This document shows, piece after piece, positions 54,359 through 62,652 of a stretch of DNA of 64,000 bases. The stretch covers positions 2,480,001 to 2,544,000 of the forward strand of contig NZ_CP068046.1 of assembly GCF_016698665.1 (NCBI RefSeq), read 5' to 3'. This stretch comes from Devosia rhizoryzae (GTDB taxonomy: Bacteria > Pseudomonadota > Alphaproteobacteria > Rhizobiales > Devosiaceae). Below the pieces are notes generated by a model, which had not been told where the DNA came from, did no database searches, and worked only from the letters and a program-made list of their open reading frames with translations. The first letter of the stretch is position 1, and every line of letters starts with the position of its first letter. The position numbers and the translations under genes are program-made.

Positions 54359-55291
54359 TTACTGCGGCAGGACCTGCGGCACATCGGGCGCCGCCGGGAC
54401 CTGGGTCTGAATCGGTGGGAGTTCGGTGTCCGTCACGTAGGGCTCGGCCGAAGACACCGGAGCGATGACATTGGGACTGGTGGTGATGACGCTCTGCTCG
54501 CGGCCGTAGCGGATGATGCGCACCGGCTGGTTGCTGGCGGGCGCGGCCGGACCGGTCTCGACGCGGTTGAAATCGGCAACCGAGCGCAGGGTCAGTGCCA
54601 GCTGGCCTAAGGTCGAGGCATTGATCAGCGTTTCGGCTTGCGGCGGGCTCAGTTCCAGGGTCGCAATCGTGGAGTCGTCAAAGGTTTCGGGCACGGGACT
54701 GGCGCCGTCGCCTTCCGCATTGCCGCCGGTCGTACCCATTTCGCCCAGGCGTTTGCCGATGGCGAGCACCCGCACGTCGGAGAGGATAACTTCAGAGCGC
54801 TGGCCAGTGGCCGTCGAGGTGGTGAGGACGACGTCTACGTGGTCATTTGGAACAACGAAGCCACCTGCGCTTGAAGCAGCAGTGACGCCGACCGACACGC
54901 CGCGCTTGCCTTCAGCAAGAACGGCAGAGAGGTAGCCCTGATCGGCGCGGACCAGCTTGGCTTCGCGGATCGGTTCACCGGGGAAAAATTCAAACCGCGC
55001 CACGGCGCCGTCCAACTGCACCGGTGCATCGGGCATGGCGTCTATGGTCACGTATTCAGGTCGGAGGGCGGTTTCCGGCCATTCCTGCCATTCTAAGCCT
55101 TCCGGGTTCAGCCTTTCGCCAATGCCGATTGCGGTCTTGGCAACAAGGATCTCGGTCTTAAGTTCCGGGACCACTTCGGTGACGATCTGTGTGTCTGGCG
55201 CAGGCGCCCTGCCGCCGCGCATCACCAGGATGGCCGCAAGGCCACCGGCGACGATAGCCACCAACAACAGGATAATACGCGCCGGTCTCAT
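54359..55291 (-). CDS. cpaB: Flp pilus assembly protein CpaB/RcpC
   Basis: The protein (ATG 55291, GGAG upstream) is 310 aa with an N-terminal membrane helix (ARIILLLVAIVAGGLAAIL) and an SAF domain (LVAKTAIGIGERLNPEGLEW) plus the RcpC-type domain. It is the first gene of the cpaB-cpaC-cpaE-cpaF-tadB-tadC unit, with a CtrA-like box about 70 bp upstream. Confidence 0.92.
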   Translation of the reverse strand: MRPARIILLLVAIVAGGLAAILVMRGGRAPAPDTQIVTEVVPELKTEILVAKTAIGIGERLNPEGLEWQEWPETALRPEYVTIDAMPDAPVQLDGAVARFEFFPGEPIREAKLVRADQGYLSAVLAEGKRGVSVGVTAASSAGGFVVPNDHVDVVLTTSTATGQRSEVILSDVRVLAIGKRLGEMGTTGGNAEGDGASPVPETFDDSTIATLELSPPQAETLINASTLGQLALTLRSVADFNRVETGPAAPASNQPVRIIRYGREQSVITTSPNVIAPVSSAEPYVTDTELPPIQTQVPAAPDVPQVLPQ

Positions 55292-55359
55292 GACCCACTC
55301 CGGTTGTACGAGAGGGCCAGACAAGCCCAGTTCCACCGGCTTAACTATGAAAGCAAAGG

Positions 55360-55375
55360 GTCAAGGTTTAGTTAA
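55360..55375 (-). promoter_or_regulatory. CtrA-like box upstream of cpaB
   Basis: On the minus strand the sequence is TTAACTAAACCTTGAC, that is TTAA-N7-TTGAC, one mismatch from the CtrA consensus TTAA-N7-TTAAC. It ends about 70 bp before the cpaB start. Confidence 0.5.
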
Positions 55376-55434
55376 TCAGCACTTTGCGAAATGCGTTAAC
55401 AACCGGTGAATACTCGCTTTTTGCAAAGGGTACC

Positions 55435-55472
55435 ACCAAAACAACAAAGCACCCGCAGCCAGTGCGAGTGCT
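55435..55472 (-). terminator. Terminator after cpaA
   Basis: Minus-strand arms AGCACTCGCA and TGCGGGTGCT (55472-55448) pair with one G-U, followed by a T-rich run (TTGTTGTTTT). It separates cpaA from the cpaB unit. Confidence 0.7.
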
Positions 55473-55496
55473 CCTTCTTCATATCTGTGCGCGCTC

Positions 55497-55997
55497 TTAG
55501 CCGGCGAGGCGCTCGAAGATGGGTGTATTGGAGTAAGTCAGCAGACCTGCAAAGGCCATGGCAATTCCATAAGGCACGCCTTGCTTGCGATCGTGGAGCC
55601 TTTCGAGCCAAGGCATGGATGCGGTATAAAGTTCGAGCGGCAGGCGGCGGATAAAAAGGATGATCAGCGTCAGCACGCCACCCAGAATTGCCGTATAGGC
55701 CAGGTATGGCAGGGTCAGTCCGAAGCCCAGCCACAGCGTCGTGGCCGCAGCAAGCTTTGCATCGCCGCCGCCAATCCAGCGCATGGCGAACATGCCGAAG
55801 GCGACCACCAATACGACAGCAGCGCAGGCAAGATGCATCAGAAATTGCTGCAAGGGTAAGCCAACCAGAAGTGCCACAATCACGAAGCCTGCCGCGAGAA
55901 CAAGCACGAGCTTGTTGGAAATGCGCATGGTCAGGAGGTCGGACGTTGCCGCAAGAGCCATGGCGAATGGGAAAAACAGCAAAGCCAGCGTCGACAT
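55497..55997 (-). CDS. cpaA: Prepilin peptidase CpaA/TadV
   Basis: The start ATG 55997 is preceded by GAGGGAG. The A24-type peptidase of 166 aa has about five or six helices and the catalytic Asp motifs ATSDLLTMRISN (first Asp) and MRWIGGGDAKLAAA (GxGD-like GGGD). It cleaves the leader of Flp prepilin. Terminators on both sides indicate a separate transcription unit from flp and from cpaB. Confidence 0.93.
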   Translation of the reverse strand: MSTLALLFFPFAMALAATSDLLTMRISNKLVLVLAAGFVIVALLVGLPLQQFLMHLACAAVVLVVAFGMFAMRWIGGGDAKLAAATTLWLGFGLTLPYLAYTAILGGVLTLIILFIRRLPLELYTASMPWLERLHDRKQGVPYGIAMAFAGLLTYSNTPIFERLAG

Positions 55998-56050
55998 GGT
56001 GCTCCCTCGGCAAGCAATTCCCAATGGTAGACCGGCCGCGTTAATAAAGA

Positions 56051-56082
56051 CCGAAAACGAAAAAGGAGGGCTCGCGCCCTCC
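56051..56082 (-). terminator. Terminator after the Flp pilin gene
   Basis: GGAGGGC (56065-56071) and GCCCTCC (56076-56082) form the stem, followed on the minus strand by TTTTTCGTTTTCGG. Confidence 0.85.
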
Positions 56083-56106
56083 CCTTCCAATTTCGGATAT
56101 TGCTAA

Positions 56107-56292
56107 TCAAGATGTGGCGGTCGGAACCGTCACGTCCAGACGGCCAGCGATACCGTTGAACAGGTCACCAAGATTGGTGCCGAGTGTGGTGGCGGCAAGA
56201 ATAATACCGACAGAGATGAGTGCGGCAATTAGGCCGTACTCGATTGCAGTCGCGCCCGACTCGTCCTGCGCGAAACGTGCGAAAATTTTCAT
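56107..56292 (-). CDS. flp: Flp-family type IVb pilin
   Basis: The 61-residue prepilin has a charged leader ending in SG, then the Flp motif ATAIEYGLIAALISVGI where the mature N-terminus begins with Ala and Glu5/Tyr6 follow. It is the major subunit of Tad pili. AAGGAG lies before the start. It is monocistronic with its own terminator and a CtrA-like box about 85 bp upstream. Confidence 0.95.
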   Translation of the reverse strand: MKIFARFAQDESGATAIEYGLIAALISVGIILAATTLGTNLGDLFNGIAGRLDVTVPTATS

Positions 56293-56669
56293 TCCCAGGC
56301 TCCTTTTTACACGTCCTCGAGTGACATCGTCGAACGGTCACACATCGAACATGACCGGGACGCTAGTCCTCACACGTTGAAATAGCGTTAATCGCATGAA
56401 GGTTCGGAACCAGGTGTAGAGGCACGATTTTCTTCACTTCCAACGGACTAACAAGAAAGATTGCAATTGAACTATCTCTTCATGACGTGCCCGTTACAAT
56501 AGCTGTTGCATCAGTTGCTTCTTGCCCGCGCTCTTGCGCGATCCGCGCGAGTATACGCTCGAAAAAGAACTTACCTGACCGCTCTGAAGAGAAGTGTCCG
56601 GCGTTTGCCAAACATTTACCATTCGGGTGGATCGTAGAGGCAGTACCAGTACCCCGTGGATTGCTGATC
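56293..56669. other. Divergent intergenic region between flp and the CpaC N-domain gene
   Basis: This 377-bp region is lower in GC than its neighbours. It contains the CtrA-like box (56376-56391) for flp. I see no other gene; the plus-strand frame open from 56487 is more likely only the upstream extension of the gene starting at 56670. Confidence 0.55.
56376..56391 (-). promoter_or_regulatory. CtrA-like box upstream of flp
   Basis: The minus-strand sequence TTAACGCTATTTCAAC reads TTAA-N7-TCAAC, one mismatch from TTAA-N7-TTAAC. It lies 84-99 bp before the pilin start; in Caulobacter pilA is a direct CtrA target. Confidence 0.5.
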
Positions 56670-57116
56670 ATGTCCCGCCTCTTTGCCGCCATCGCCCTCG
56701 CCCTTGGCTTTGCCCTGCCCATGCCCGCGCAGGCCCAGGACGGCGCTCCGGTCAGCGTCAATGTGAACATGGCCCGCGTCCTGCGCATCAGCGCCCCGGC
56801 GGCGACGGTGATCGTCGGCAATCCCGGCATTGCCGACGTGACCATCCAGGATCCGCTGACCCTCATCCTCACCGGCAAGAGCTACGGCCAGACCAATCTC
56901 ATCGTGCTGAACACGGCCGGCGAGCCGATCGCCGATACCTTGGTCGAGGTGGTACAAATGCAGGCGGGAATCATGACCGTTTACCAGGGCCAGGCCCGCA
57001 CCACCCTTTCTTGCGCACCGGTTTGCCAGCCAGTCGTCATGCTGGGCGACGATAATGCCTTCGCCAGCGAAACCCTCGCCTCCTCCCAGTTGGTGCAGTC
57101 CGCTGCTGCCAACTGA
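56670..57116 (+). CDS. Periplasmic protein with CpaC-type pilus assembly N domain
   Basis: Choosing ATG 56670 gives a normal signal peptide (LFAAIALALGFALPMPAQAQ, cut after AQA). The frame is open to 56487 but that part looks noncoding. The 148-residue product contains the pilus assembly N-terminal domain also found at the start of secretin CpaC (VNVNMARVLRISAPAATVIV, LILTGKSYGQTNLIVLN), without a secretin domain. A pair of cysteines (SCAPVC) lies near the C-terminus. It may assist or modulate the secretin. Confidence 0.8.
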   Translation: MSRLFAAIALALGFALPMPAQAQDGAPVSVNVNMARVLRISAPAATVIVGNPGIADVTIQDPLTLILTGKSYGQTNLIVLNTAGEPIADTLVEVVQMQAGIMTVYQGQARTTLSCAPVCQPVVMLGDDNAFASETLASSQLVQSAAAN

Positions 57117-57120
57117 AGTG

Positions 57121-57136
57121 TTAATCCTCCGTTAAC
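57121..57136 (+). promoter_or_regulatory. CtrA-type box upstream of the TadE-like genes
   Basis: TTAATCCTCCGTTAAC is an exact match to TTAA-N7-TTAAC. It begins 5 bp after the stop of the preceding gene and ends 65 bp before the TadE-like start codon. Confidence 0.65.
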
Positions 57137-57200
57137 CGGTTGGGCAGTCAACGCGAGTTTTATAACATCTGGTTAGCCTTGAGCTCCTAGCTTAGGGGGC

Positions 57201-57767
57201 ATGATCAGGGTACTCGCCGCCCCATTGCGAAGACTTCGCCGCTGCCAGAAAGAGCTGCTGGCCGACGAGCGCGCCGTCACGGCCATCGAGTTCGGCCTGC
57301 TCGGCATCCCGTTCTTTGCGGTGATCGGCGCCATCCTGCAGACTTCGGTAATTTTCCTTGCCAGCCAAGTGCTTGAGAGTGCCGTCAACGATGCCGCACG
57401 CGAGATCCGCACCGGCCAGTTGCAACAGCGCAGCGCCACCGTCGAGACGTTTCGCACCGAAGTCTGCAACCGGCTTTTTGGCCTTTTCCCCGATTGCGCC
57501 GGACTTCATGTGCGGGTGACAACCGTCACCGATTTTCAATCCGCGACCCCCGTCCCCCCCGTCGATCCGAACTGCAGAGCGCCCTGCGATTGGACCTCGT
57601 CGGAAAGATATGAGAACCCGGTCGGCGGAAAAGTCGTGCAGGTGCAGGTGCATTACCGCTATCCGGTGTTGCTGACGCTAGGTCCGCTTGGCCTGTCCAA
57701 TATGGGCGATGGGCGGCGGCTGATCGGCTCTGCCACGGTGTTCAAGACCGAGCCCTTCCCCTCATGA
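57201..57767 (+). CDS. TadE-like pseudopilin
   Basis: The 188-residue protein has a TadE-like N-terminus (RAVTAIEFGLLGIPFFAVIG, with the Glu5-type Glu) and one hydrophobic helix followed by a soluble domain. The soluble part has four or five cysteines that could form disulfides. Such pseudopilins are processed by CpaA and take part in Flp pilus assembly. Its stop overlaps the next gene (ATGA). Confidence 0.85.
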   Translation: MIRVLAAPLRRLRRCQKELLADERAVTAIEFGLLGIPFFAVIGAILQTSVIFLASQVLESAVNDAAREIRTGQLQQRSATVETFRTEVCNRLFGLFPDCAGLHVRVTTVTDFQSATPVPPVDPNCRAPCDWTSSERYENPVGGKVVQVQVHYRYPVLLTLGPLGLSNMGDGRRLIGSATVFKTEPFPS

Positions 57768-58342
57768 TGCGGCTCGCCAGAACCTTGGTGGCAGGGTTAC
57801 GCAGACTGGCACGGTCTCAGAAAGGTGCGGCTGCCGTAGAGTTTGCGCTGATCATGCCGATCATGCTCACGGTTTATATCGGCTCCATCGAGGCCAGCAC
57901 GCTGATCATCATCGATCGCAAGGTGCAGTCAGTGGCCGGCGCGGTGGGTGACCTCGTCGCGCGCTCGGACAAGGAGATCCTGACCAAGGACCTCAAGGAC
58001 TATTTCCGCGCAGCCAGCGGCATCATGACCCCCTATTCGTCGCAAGACGTGAGACAGGTTGTGACGGCCGTAAAAGTGGCCAGTAATGGTACGACTTCCG
58101 TCCTATGGCAGAGCAAATTCGAGCGCGGAACCTATACGGCCGTAAGAACGACCGCTCTGCCCAGAACCTATAGACTGCCCGACGAAATGATCGCCATCTC
58201 CAAGGGGCAGATGGTGATCGCCGCGGAGGCGAGCTATTCGTATACGCCGCTCTACGGCATCGTCATCGGCCAGGAAATCGATCTCTACCGATCCAACTTC
58301 TTCATGACGCGCTTCGAAGACGAGATCAAACTCGTTCCCTAG
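57764..58342 (+). CDS. TadE/TadG-like pseudopilin
   Basis: The 192-residue protein begins with a basic leader and KGAAAVEFALIMPIMLTVYI, the TadE/TadG hydrophobic segment, then a periplasmic domain without a vWA fold. It is therefore closer to TadE or TadF than to full-length TadG. It is translationally coupled to the preceding pseudopilin gene. Confidence 0.82.
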   Translation: MMRLARTLVAGLRRLARSQKGAAAVEFALIMPIMLTVYIGSIEASTLIIIDRKVQSVAGAVGDLVARSDKEILTKDLKDYFRAASGIMTPYSSQDVRQVVTAVKVASNGTTSVLWQSKFERGTYTAVRTTALPRTYRLPDEMIAISKGQMVIAAEASYSYTPLYGIVIGQEIDLYRSNFFMTRFEDEIKLVP

Positions 58343-58409
58343 CGCGCTTGCCGGGGGACCGGCACCATGCAACAAGCCAGGCACCTCCCCCCGAACCGGC
58401 TTTTCGCAT

Positions 58410-59027
58410 ATGAACGATACCATCATTCCCGTTTTCGACCTGGGCGGCGTCTTCGTCGACTGGAATCCCGTCTACCTCTTCCGCAAGCTATTCGAGACCG
58501 AGGAAGAGGCGATCTGGTTTCACCAGACCATCTGCACGTCGGATTGGAACCTCGAATTCGATGCGGGCGAAATCTATGCCGAAGGCGTAGCCAAGCTGGT
58601 GACGCGATTTCCCAAATATTGGCGCGAAATCAAGGCTTTCGACGAGCGATGGACCGAAACTTTCGGGCCGTTCATCCAGGGCACGATCGACATCCATAAC
58701 GAGCTGATCGAGCTGGAAATCCCGACCTTTGCGATCACCAACTTTTCCTGGGAGAAGTGGATGACGCGCCTGGGCGAATGGCCGTTCCTGGAAAAGTTCG
58801 ATGGCGTGATCGTCTCGGGGCTCGAAGGCCTGGTGAAGCCTGACCCGCGCATCTATCGGGTGTTCTGCGAGCGCTATGGCTTTGCACCGGAATCCTGCGT
58901 TTTCATCGATGACAGCGAGCCCAATATCGTGGCGGCGCGCAAGTTCGGGATGCACGGCATCCATTTCCGCGACCCCGCCGAGGTGCGCAAGGAACTGATC
59001 GCGCTGGGGCTGCCGCTCAAGGCCTAA
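58410..59027 (+). CDS. HAD-family hydrolase
   Basis: The 205-residue protein starts with VFDLGGVFVDWNP, the motif I with nucleophilic Asp. Motif II is FAITNFS, and motif III/IV is LVKPDPRIY then VFIDDSEPN. The type resembles YihX-like sugar-phosphate phosphatases or 2-haloacid dehalogenases of subfamily IA. The substrate is unknown. Confidence 0.88.
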   Translation: MNDTIIPVFDLGGVFVDWNPVYLFRKLFETEEEAIWFHQTICTSDWNLEFDAGEIYAEGVAKLVTRFPKYWREIKAFDERWTETFGPFIQGTIDIHNELIELEIPTFAITNFSWEKWMTRLGEWPFLEKFDGVIVSGLEGLVKPDPRIYRVFCERYGFAPESCVFIDDSEPNIVAARKFGMHGIHFRDPAEVRKELIALGLPLKA

Positions 59028-59032
59028 ATACA

Positions 59033-59058
59033 AAAACCCCGGAGCGATCCGGGGTTTT
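59033..59058. terminator. Bidirectional terminator
   Basis: AAAACCCCGGA (59033-59043) and TCCGGGGTTTT (59048-59058) lie between the convergent HAD gene and gloA. Confidence 0.85.
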
Positions 59059-59067
59059 CTCTTTGCG

Positions 59068-59463
59068 CTATTGGAAGCGCCCGCCTTTTTGGATGACTTC
59101 GATCTTGTAGCCATCCGGGTCGGTAGCAAAAAAGAAGCGGGCCACGGGCACGTTGCCGTTCTTGAAGTCGACCACCTTGCCGACGGTGAAACCCTCAGCC
59201 GTGAAACGCTCGTGCTCGGCCTGGAGATTGTCGATGACGACGGCGAGGTGCCCATAGCCGTCGCCAAGCTGATAAGGCTCGGTGCGGCCATGATTGATGG
59301 TGAGTTCGAGTTCGAAGCCGTCGAGTTCGTGGGCCATATAGACCAGCGTGAAATCGGCAAATTCCAGGCGATTGACGATTTCGAGGCCAAAGGCGCGGCG
59401 ATAAAAATCGACGGAGCGCGCTTCGTCGATCACCCGGATCATCGTATGGGCTAGTTTTGCCAT
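59068..59463 (-). CDS. gloA: Lactoylglutathione lyase (glyoxalase I)
   Basis: The 131-residue VOC-fold protein begins MAKLAHTMIRVIDEARSVDF and contains YMAHELDGFELELTINHG. It also has GHLAVVIDNL and DPDGYKIEVI, the metal-binding pattern (two His, two Glu) of GloA. It detoxifies methylglyoxal with glutathione. It is the last gene of the nucleoside salvage operon, 3 bp after upp. Confidence 0.93.
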   Translation of the reverse strand: MAKLAHTMIRVIDEARSVDFYRRAFGLEIVNRLEFADFTLVYMAHELDGFELELTINHGRTEPYQLGDGYGHLAVVIDNLQAEHERFTAEGFTVGKVVDFKNGNVPVARFFFATDPDGYKIEVIQKGGRFQ

Positions 59464-59466
59464 GGC

Positions 59467-60096
59467 TTACTTCGTCCCGTACATCCGATCGCCCGCATCG
59501 CCGAGGCCGGGGATGATATAGCCCTTCTCGTTGAGGTGACTGTCGATCGAGGCGGTGAAGACCGGGACGTCAGGATGCGCCTTGTTGAAGCGCTCGATGC
59601 CCTCGGGCGCGGCGAGAAGACAGAGGAAGCGGATGTTGTTGGCGCCGCGTTCCTTGAGCTTGTCGATGGCGGCCGTTGCCGAATTAGCGGTGGCCAGCAT
59701 GGGGTCGACAACGATGATCAGGCGGTCTTCGAGGTTGGACGGCGCCTTGAAATAGTATTCGACCGGTTCCAGCGTTTCATGATCGCGGTAAATGCCGATA
59801 TGGGCGACGCGGGCGGCGGGAACGAGGTCGAGCATGCCATCGAGCAGGCCATTGCCGGCGCGCAGGATCGAGGCGAAGACGAGTTTCTTCCCCTTGATGG
59901 CGGGCGAGTCCATCTGCGCCATGGGCGTCTCGATGGGGATCATTTCCAGTTCGAGATCGCGCGTGACTTCGTAGCACATGAGGTGGGCGATCTCGCGCAG
60001 GAGGCGCCGGAAACCGGCAATCGAGGTCTCCTTGTTGCGCATGATGGTCAGCTTGTGCTGGATCAGCGGGTGATCGATGACGGTTGCGTTGCTCAT
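59467..60096 (-). CDS. upp: Uracil phosphoribosyltransferase
   Basis: The start ATG 60096 is preceded by AAGAGGTGATC. The 209-residue enzyme has the PRPP loop [10 protein letters not shown], the RAG motif [12 protein letters not shown] and the C-terminal uracil-binding [12 protein letters not shown]. It makes UMP from uracil and PRPP. It lies after deoB, which matches the salvage pathway. Confidence 0.97.
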   Translation of the reverse strand: MSNATVIDHPLIQHKLTIMRNKETSIAGFRRLLREIAHLMCYEVTRDLELEMIPIETPMAQMDSPAIKGKKLVFASILRAGNGLLDGMLDLVPAARVAHIGIYRDHETLEPVEYYFKAPSNLEDRLIIVVDPMLATANSATAAIDKLKERGANNIRFLCLLAAPEGIERFNKAHPDVPVFTASIDSHLNEKGYIIPGLGDAGDRMYGTK

Positions 60097-60107
60097 GTGA
60101 TCACCTC

Positions 60108-61325
60108 TTAAAGGAAAATCTTGCCGTGGCGGCCGGGGGGGAGGCCGAGCCAATGGGCTATGCTCTCACCTATATCAGCGAAGGTGGGGCGAATGCCAAT
60201 CTCCCCGGGCGGCAGGGCTGGGGAAAAAACCAGGATCGGGATCTGCTCGCGCGTGTGGTCGGTCCCCGGCCAGGTCGGGTCGTTGCCATGGTCCGCGGTG
60301 AGGATCAGGAGGTCATCGTGCCGAAGCTTGCTGATCAGCTCCGGCAGGCGTCGGTCGAACAGCTCCAGTGCAGCGGCATAGCCGGGGACGTCGCGGCGGT
60401 GGCCGTATTCGGAATCGAAATCGACGAAGTTGGTCATGATGAAGGCGCGGTCGGCAGCCATTTCCATGGCTTCGAGCGTGCGATCGAAGAGCTGCGGGAT
60501 GCCGGTACCCTTGAGCTTGTGGGTAACGCCGGAGCCGGCATAGATGTCCGAGATCTTGCCCACGGCAAAGACCTGGTTGCCAGCCGCCTGATTGCGATCG
60601 AGCAGCGTTGGCTCAGGGGGCGAAATGGCAAAGTCGCGGCGGTTGCCGGTGCGCTTGAAGGTGTCCTGGGTCTCGCCGATGAACGGGCGGGCGATGACGC
60701 GGCCGATATTGAGCGGCTTGGTCAACTCGAAGGCGATCTCACAGAGCTTGTAGAGCCGGTCGAGGCCGAAATGGCTTTCGTGCGCGGCGATCTGGAACAC
60801 CGAGTCCACCGAGGTGTAGCAGATTGGCTTGCCGGTTCGGATATGCTCCTCACCCATGGCCGCAATGATGTCGGTGCCCGAGGCATGCTTGTTGCCCAGA
60901 ATGCCGGGGAGATCGGCACGGCGGATCAGTTCTTCGACAAGCTCGGGCGGGAAAGCCGGTTCGCTTTGCGGGAAGTAACCCCAATCGAAGGGGACCGGCA
61001 CGCCGACGATTTCCCAGTGACCGGACGGCGTGTCCTTGCCGCGCGAGACTTCGCGGCCGACGCCAAAACGGCCGCCTTTCGGCGTCTCGGTCAGGCCGGG
61101 CGGAAGGATGCCGGTGGAGAGTTTTAAGGCGGCTCCAAAACCCATGGCATCCATGTTGGGGACGTGTAGCGGGCCGGCACGAAGTCCGTCGCGATCAGCG
61201 CGGCCATCGGCGGCCCATTCGGCAATGTGGCCCGCGGTGTTCGCGCCCTGGTCACCGTAGAGGTGGGCATCGGGCGCACCGCCGATGCCGACGCTGTCGA
61301 GGAGGCAGACAATGGCGCGGGGCAT
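60108..61325 (-). CDS. deoB: Phosphopentomutase
   Basis: The alkaline-phosphatase-fold mutase of 405 aa has the N-terminal Asp motif [13 protein letters not shown] and the metal site [20 protein letters not shown]. It converts (deoxy)ribose 1-phosphate to 5-phosphate downstream of DeoA. Gaps of 11 bp to upp and 4 bp to deoA indicate an operon. Confidence 0.96.
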   Translation of the reverse strand: MPRAIVCLLDSVGIGGAPDAHLYGDQGANTAGHIAEWAADGRADRDGLRAGPLHVPNMDAMGFGAALKLSTGILPPGLTETPKGGRFGVGREVSRGKDTPSGHWEIVGVPVPFDWGYFPQSEPAFPPELVEELIRRADLPGILGNKHASGTDIIAAMGEEHIRTGKPICYTSVDSVFQIAAHESHFGLDRLYKLCEIAFELTKPLNIGRVIARPFIGETQDTFKRTGNRRDFAISPPEPTLLDRNQAAGNQVFAVGKISDIYAGSGVTHKLKGTGIPQLFDRTLEAMEMAADRAFIMTNFVDFDSEYGHRRDVPGYAAALELFDRRLPELISKLRHDDLLILTADHGNDPTWPGTDHTREQIPILVFSPALPPGEIGIRPTFADIGESIAHWLGLPPGRHGKIFL

Positions 61326-61329
61326 GGCG

Positions 61330-62652
61330 CTACTCCGTGGGGCCGACGCGATCGGCGATCAGCGGATTGCTGGAGGCCGCATCGCCCAAAGTATATGCGG
61401 CCCGCAGACGCGCCGTGGCGTCGGCTGCGCTGGCTTCGTCAGCGGCGTGAATGCGCGCGATGGGGGTGTGGCTGTCGACGACGGCGCCAAGACCGAGCAG
61501 GCGATCAAAGCCGACGCGGTGGTCGATGCTGTCGGTAGGCGTGGCGCGGCCGCCACCCAGCGCTACGACGGCCATGCCGACGCCGCGCGTGTCGATGGCG
61601 CTGATTGTCCCCTGCCCTTGCGCAAAAACGTCGAGGACGATGGGCGCGGGCGCGAGATAATCATCCATGCGCTCGACGAAATCGGCTGGCCCACCGAGGG
61701 CATGAACCATGATGGAGAAGCGCTGCGTGGCGCGACCGCTGTCGAGCGCCGAGGTAGCAAGGAGGAGGCCGGCTTCGGGCGTCGCAGCCTTGCCGGTCAT
61801 CACCGCCAGTTCGGCACACAGCCCCAGGGTGACCTCGCGCAGGCGGACGTCTTGATGCGTGCCGGTCAGGAAATCGACGGCGTTGCGGACTTCGAGCCCG
61901 TTGCCGGCGGCGCTGGCCAGCGGCTCGTTCATGTCGGTAATCAGCGCGGTGGTCTTGAGCCCGGCGCCGTTCGAAACCTGCACCAGGCTCTTCGCCAGCT
62001 CGCGAGATTTTTCCAGCGTCGGCATGAAGGCGCCGGTGCCGGTCTTGACGTCGAGGATCAATGCGCCGATTCCGGCAGCGAGCTTCTTGGACAGGATCGA
62101 AGCGGTGATGAGCGGGATCGACTCGACTGTGCCGGTGACGTCGCGGACGGCGTAGAGGGTCTTGTCGGCCGGCGCCAGGTCGGTGGTCTGGCCGATGATG
62201 GCGCAGCCGGCTTCGCGCACGACCTTGCGGAAGAGGTCGTTGTCCGGGCTTGTCTGGTAGCCGGGAATGGCGTCGAACTTGTCGAGCGTTCCGCCGGTGT
62301 GGCCAAGGCCACGGCCCGAAATCATGGGCACGTAGATGCCCATGGCGGCAAGGATGGGCGCCAGCATCAGCGAAACGTTGTCGCCAACGCCGCCGGTCGA
62401 ATGCTTATCGGCAACCGGCCCATCGAGATCGGACCAATCGAGCACCGTGCCACTGTCGCGCATGGCAAGGGTCAAGGCGACGCGCTCCGGCATGGTCATG
62501 TCACGGAAATAGGTCGCCATGGCGAAGGCCGCGGCCTGGGCATGAGAGACTGTGCCGGAAGCAAAGCCGGCGATGAACTGGCCGATCTCGTCCGCAGCCA
62601 GTTCCTCGCCGTTCCGCTTCCTGATGATGACTTCTTGGGGAAGAAAAGCCAT
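61330..62652 (-). CDS. deoA: Thymidine phosphorylase
   Basis: The start ATG 62652 overlaps the preceding stop by one base (TGATG). The 440-residue protein has the family signature [13 protein letters not shown] and the phosphate loop [14 protein letters not shown]. It splits thymidine and deoxyuridine to base and deoxyribose 1-phosphate. Confidence 0.96.
   Translation of the reverse strand: MAFLPQEVIIRKRNGEELAADEIGQFIAGFASGTVSHAQAAAFAMATYFRDMTMPERVALTLAMRDSGTVLDWSDLDGPVADKHSTGGVGDNVSLMLAPILAAMGIYVPMISGRGLGHTGGTLDKFDAIPGYQTSPDNDLFRKVVREAGCAIIGQTTDLAPADKTLYAVRDVTGTVESIPLITASILSKKLAAGIGALILDVKTGTGAFMPTLEKSRELAKSLVQVSNGAGLKTTALITDMNEPLASAAGNGLEVRNAVDFLTGTHQDVRLREVTLGLCAELAVMTGKAATPEAGLLLATSALDSGRATQRFSIMVHALGGPADFVERMDDYLAPAPIVLDVFAQGQGTISAIDTRGVGMAVVALGGGRATPTDSIDHRVGFDRLLGLGAVVDSHTPIARIHAADEASAADATARLRAAYTLGDAASSNPLIADRVGPTE

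Noticed and set aside
52029..54410. Open frame of about 790 codons opposite cpaE and cpaC
   Set aside because: Same reason: cpaC and cpaE are certain, and the antisense product is low-complexity Gly/Asp/Arg-rich sequence.
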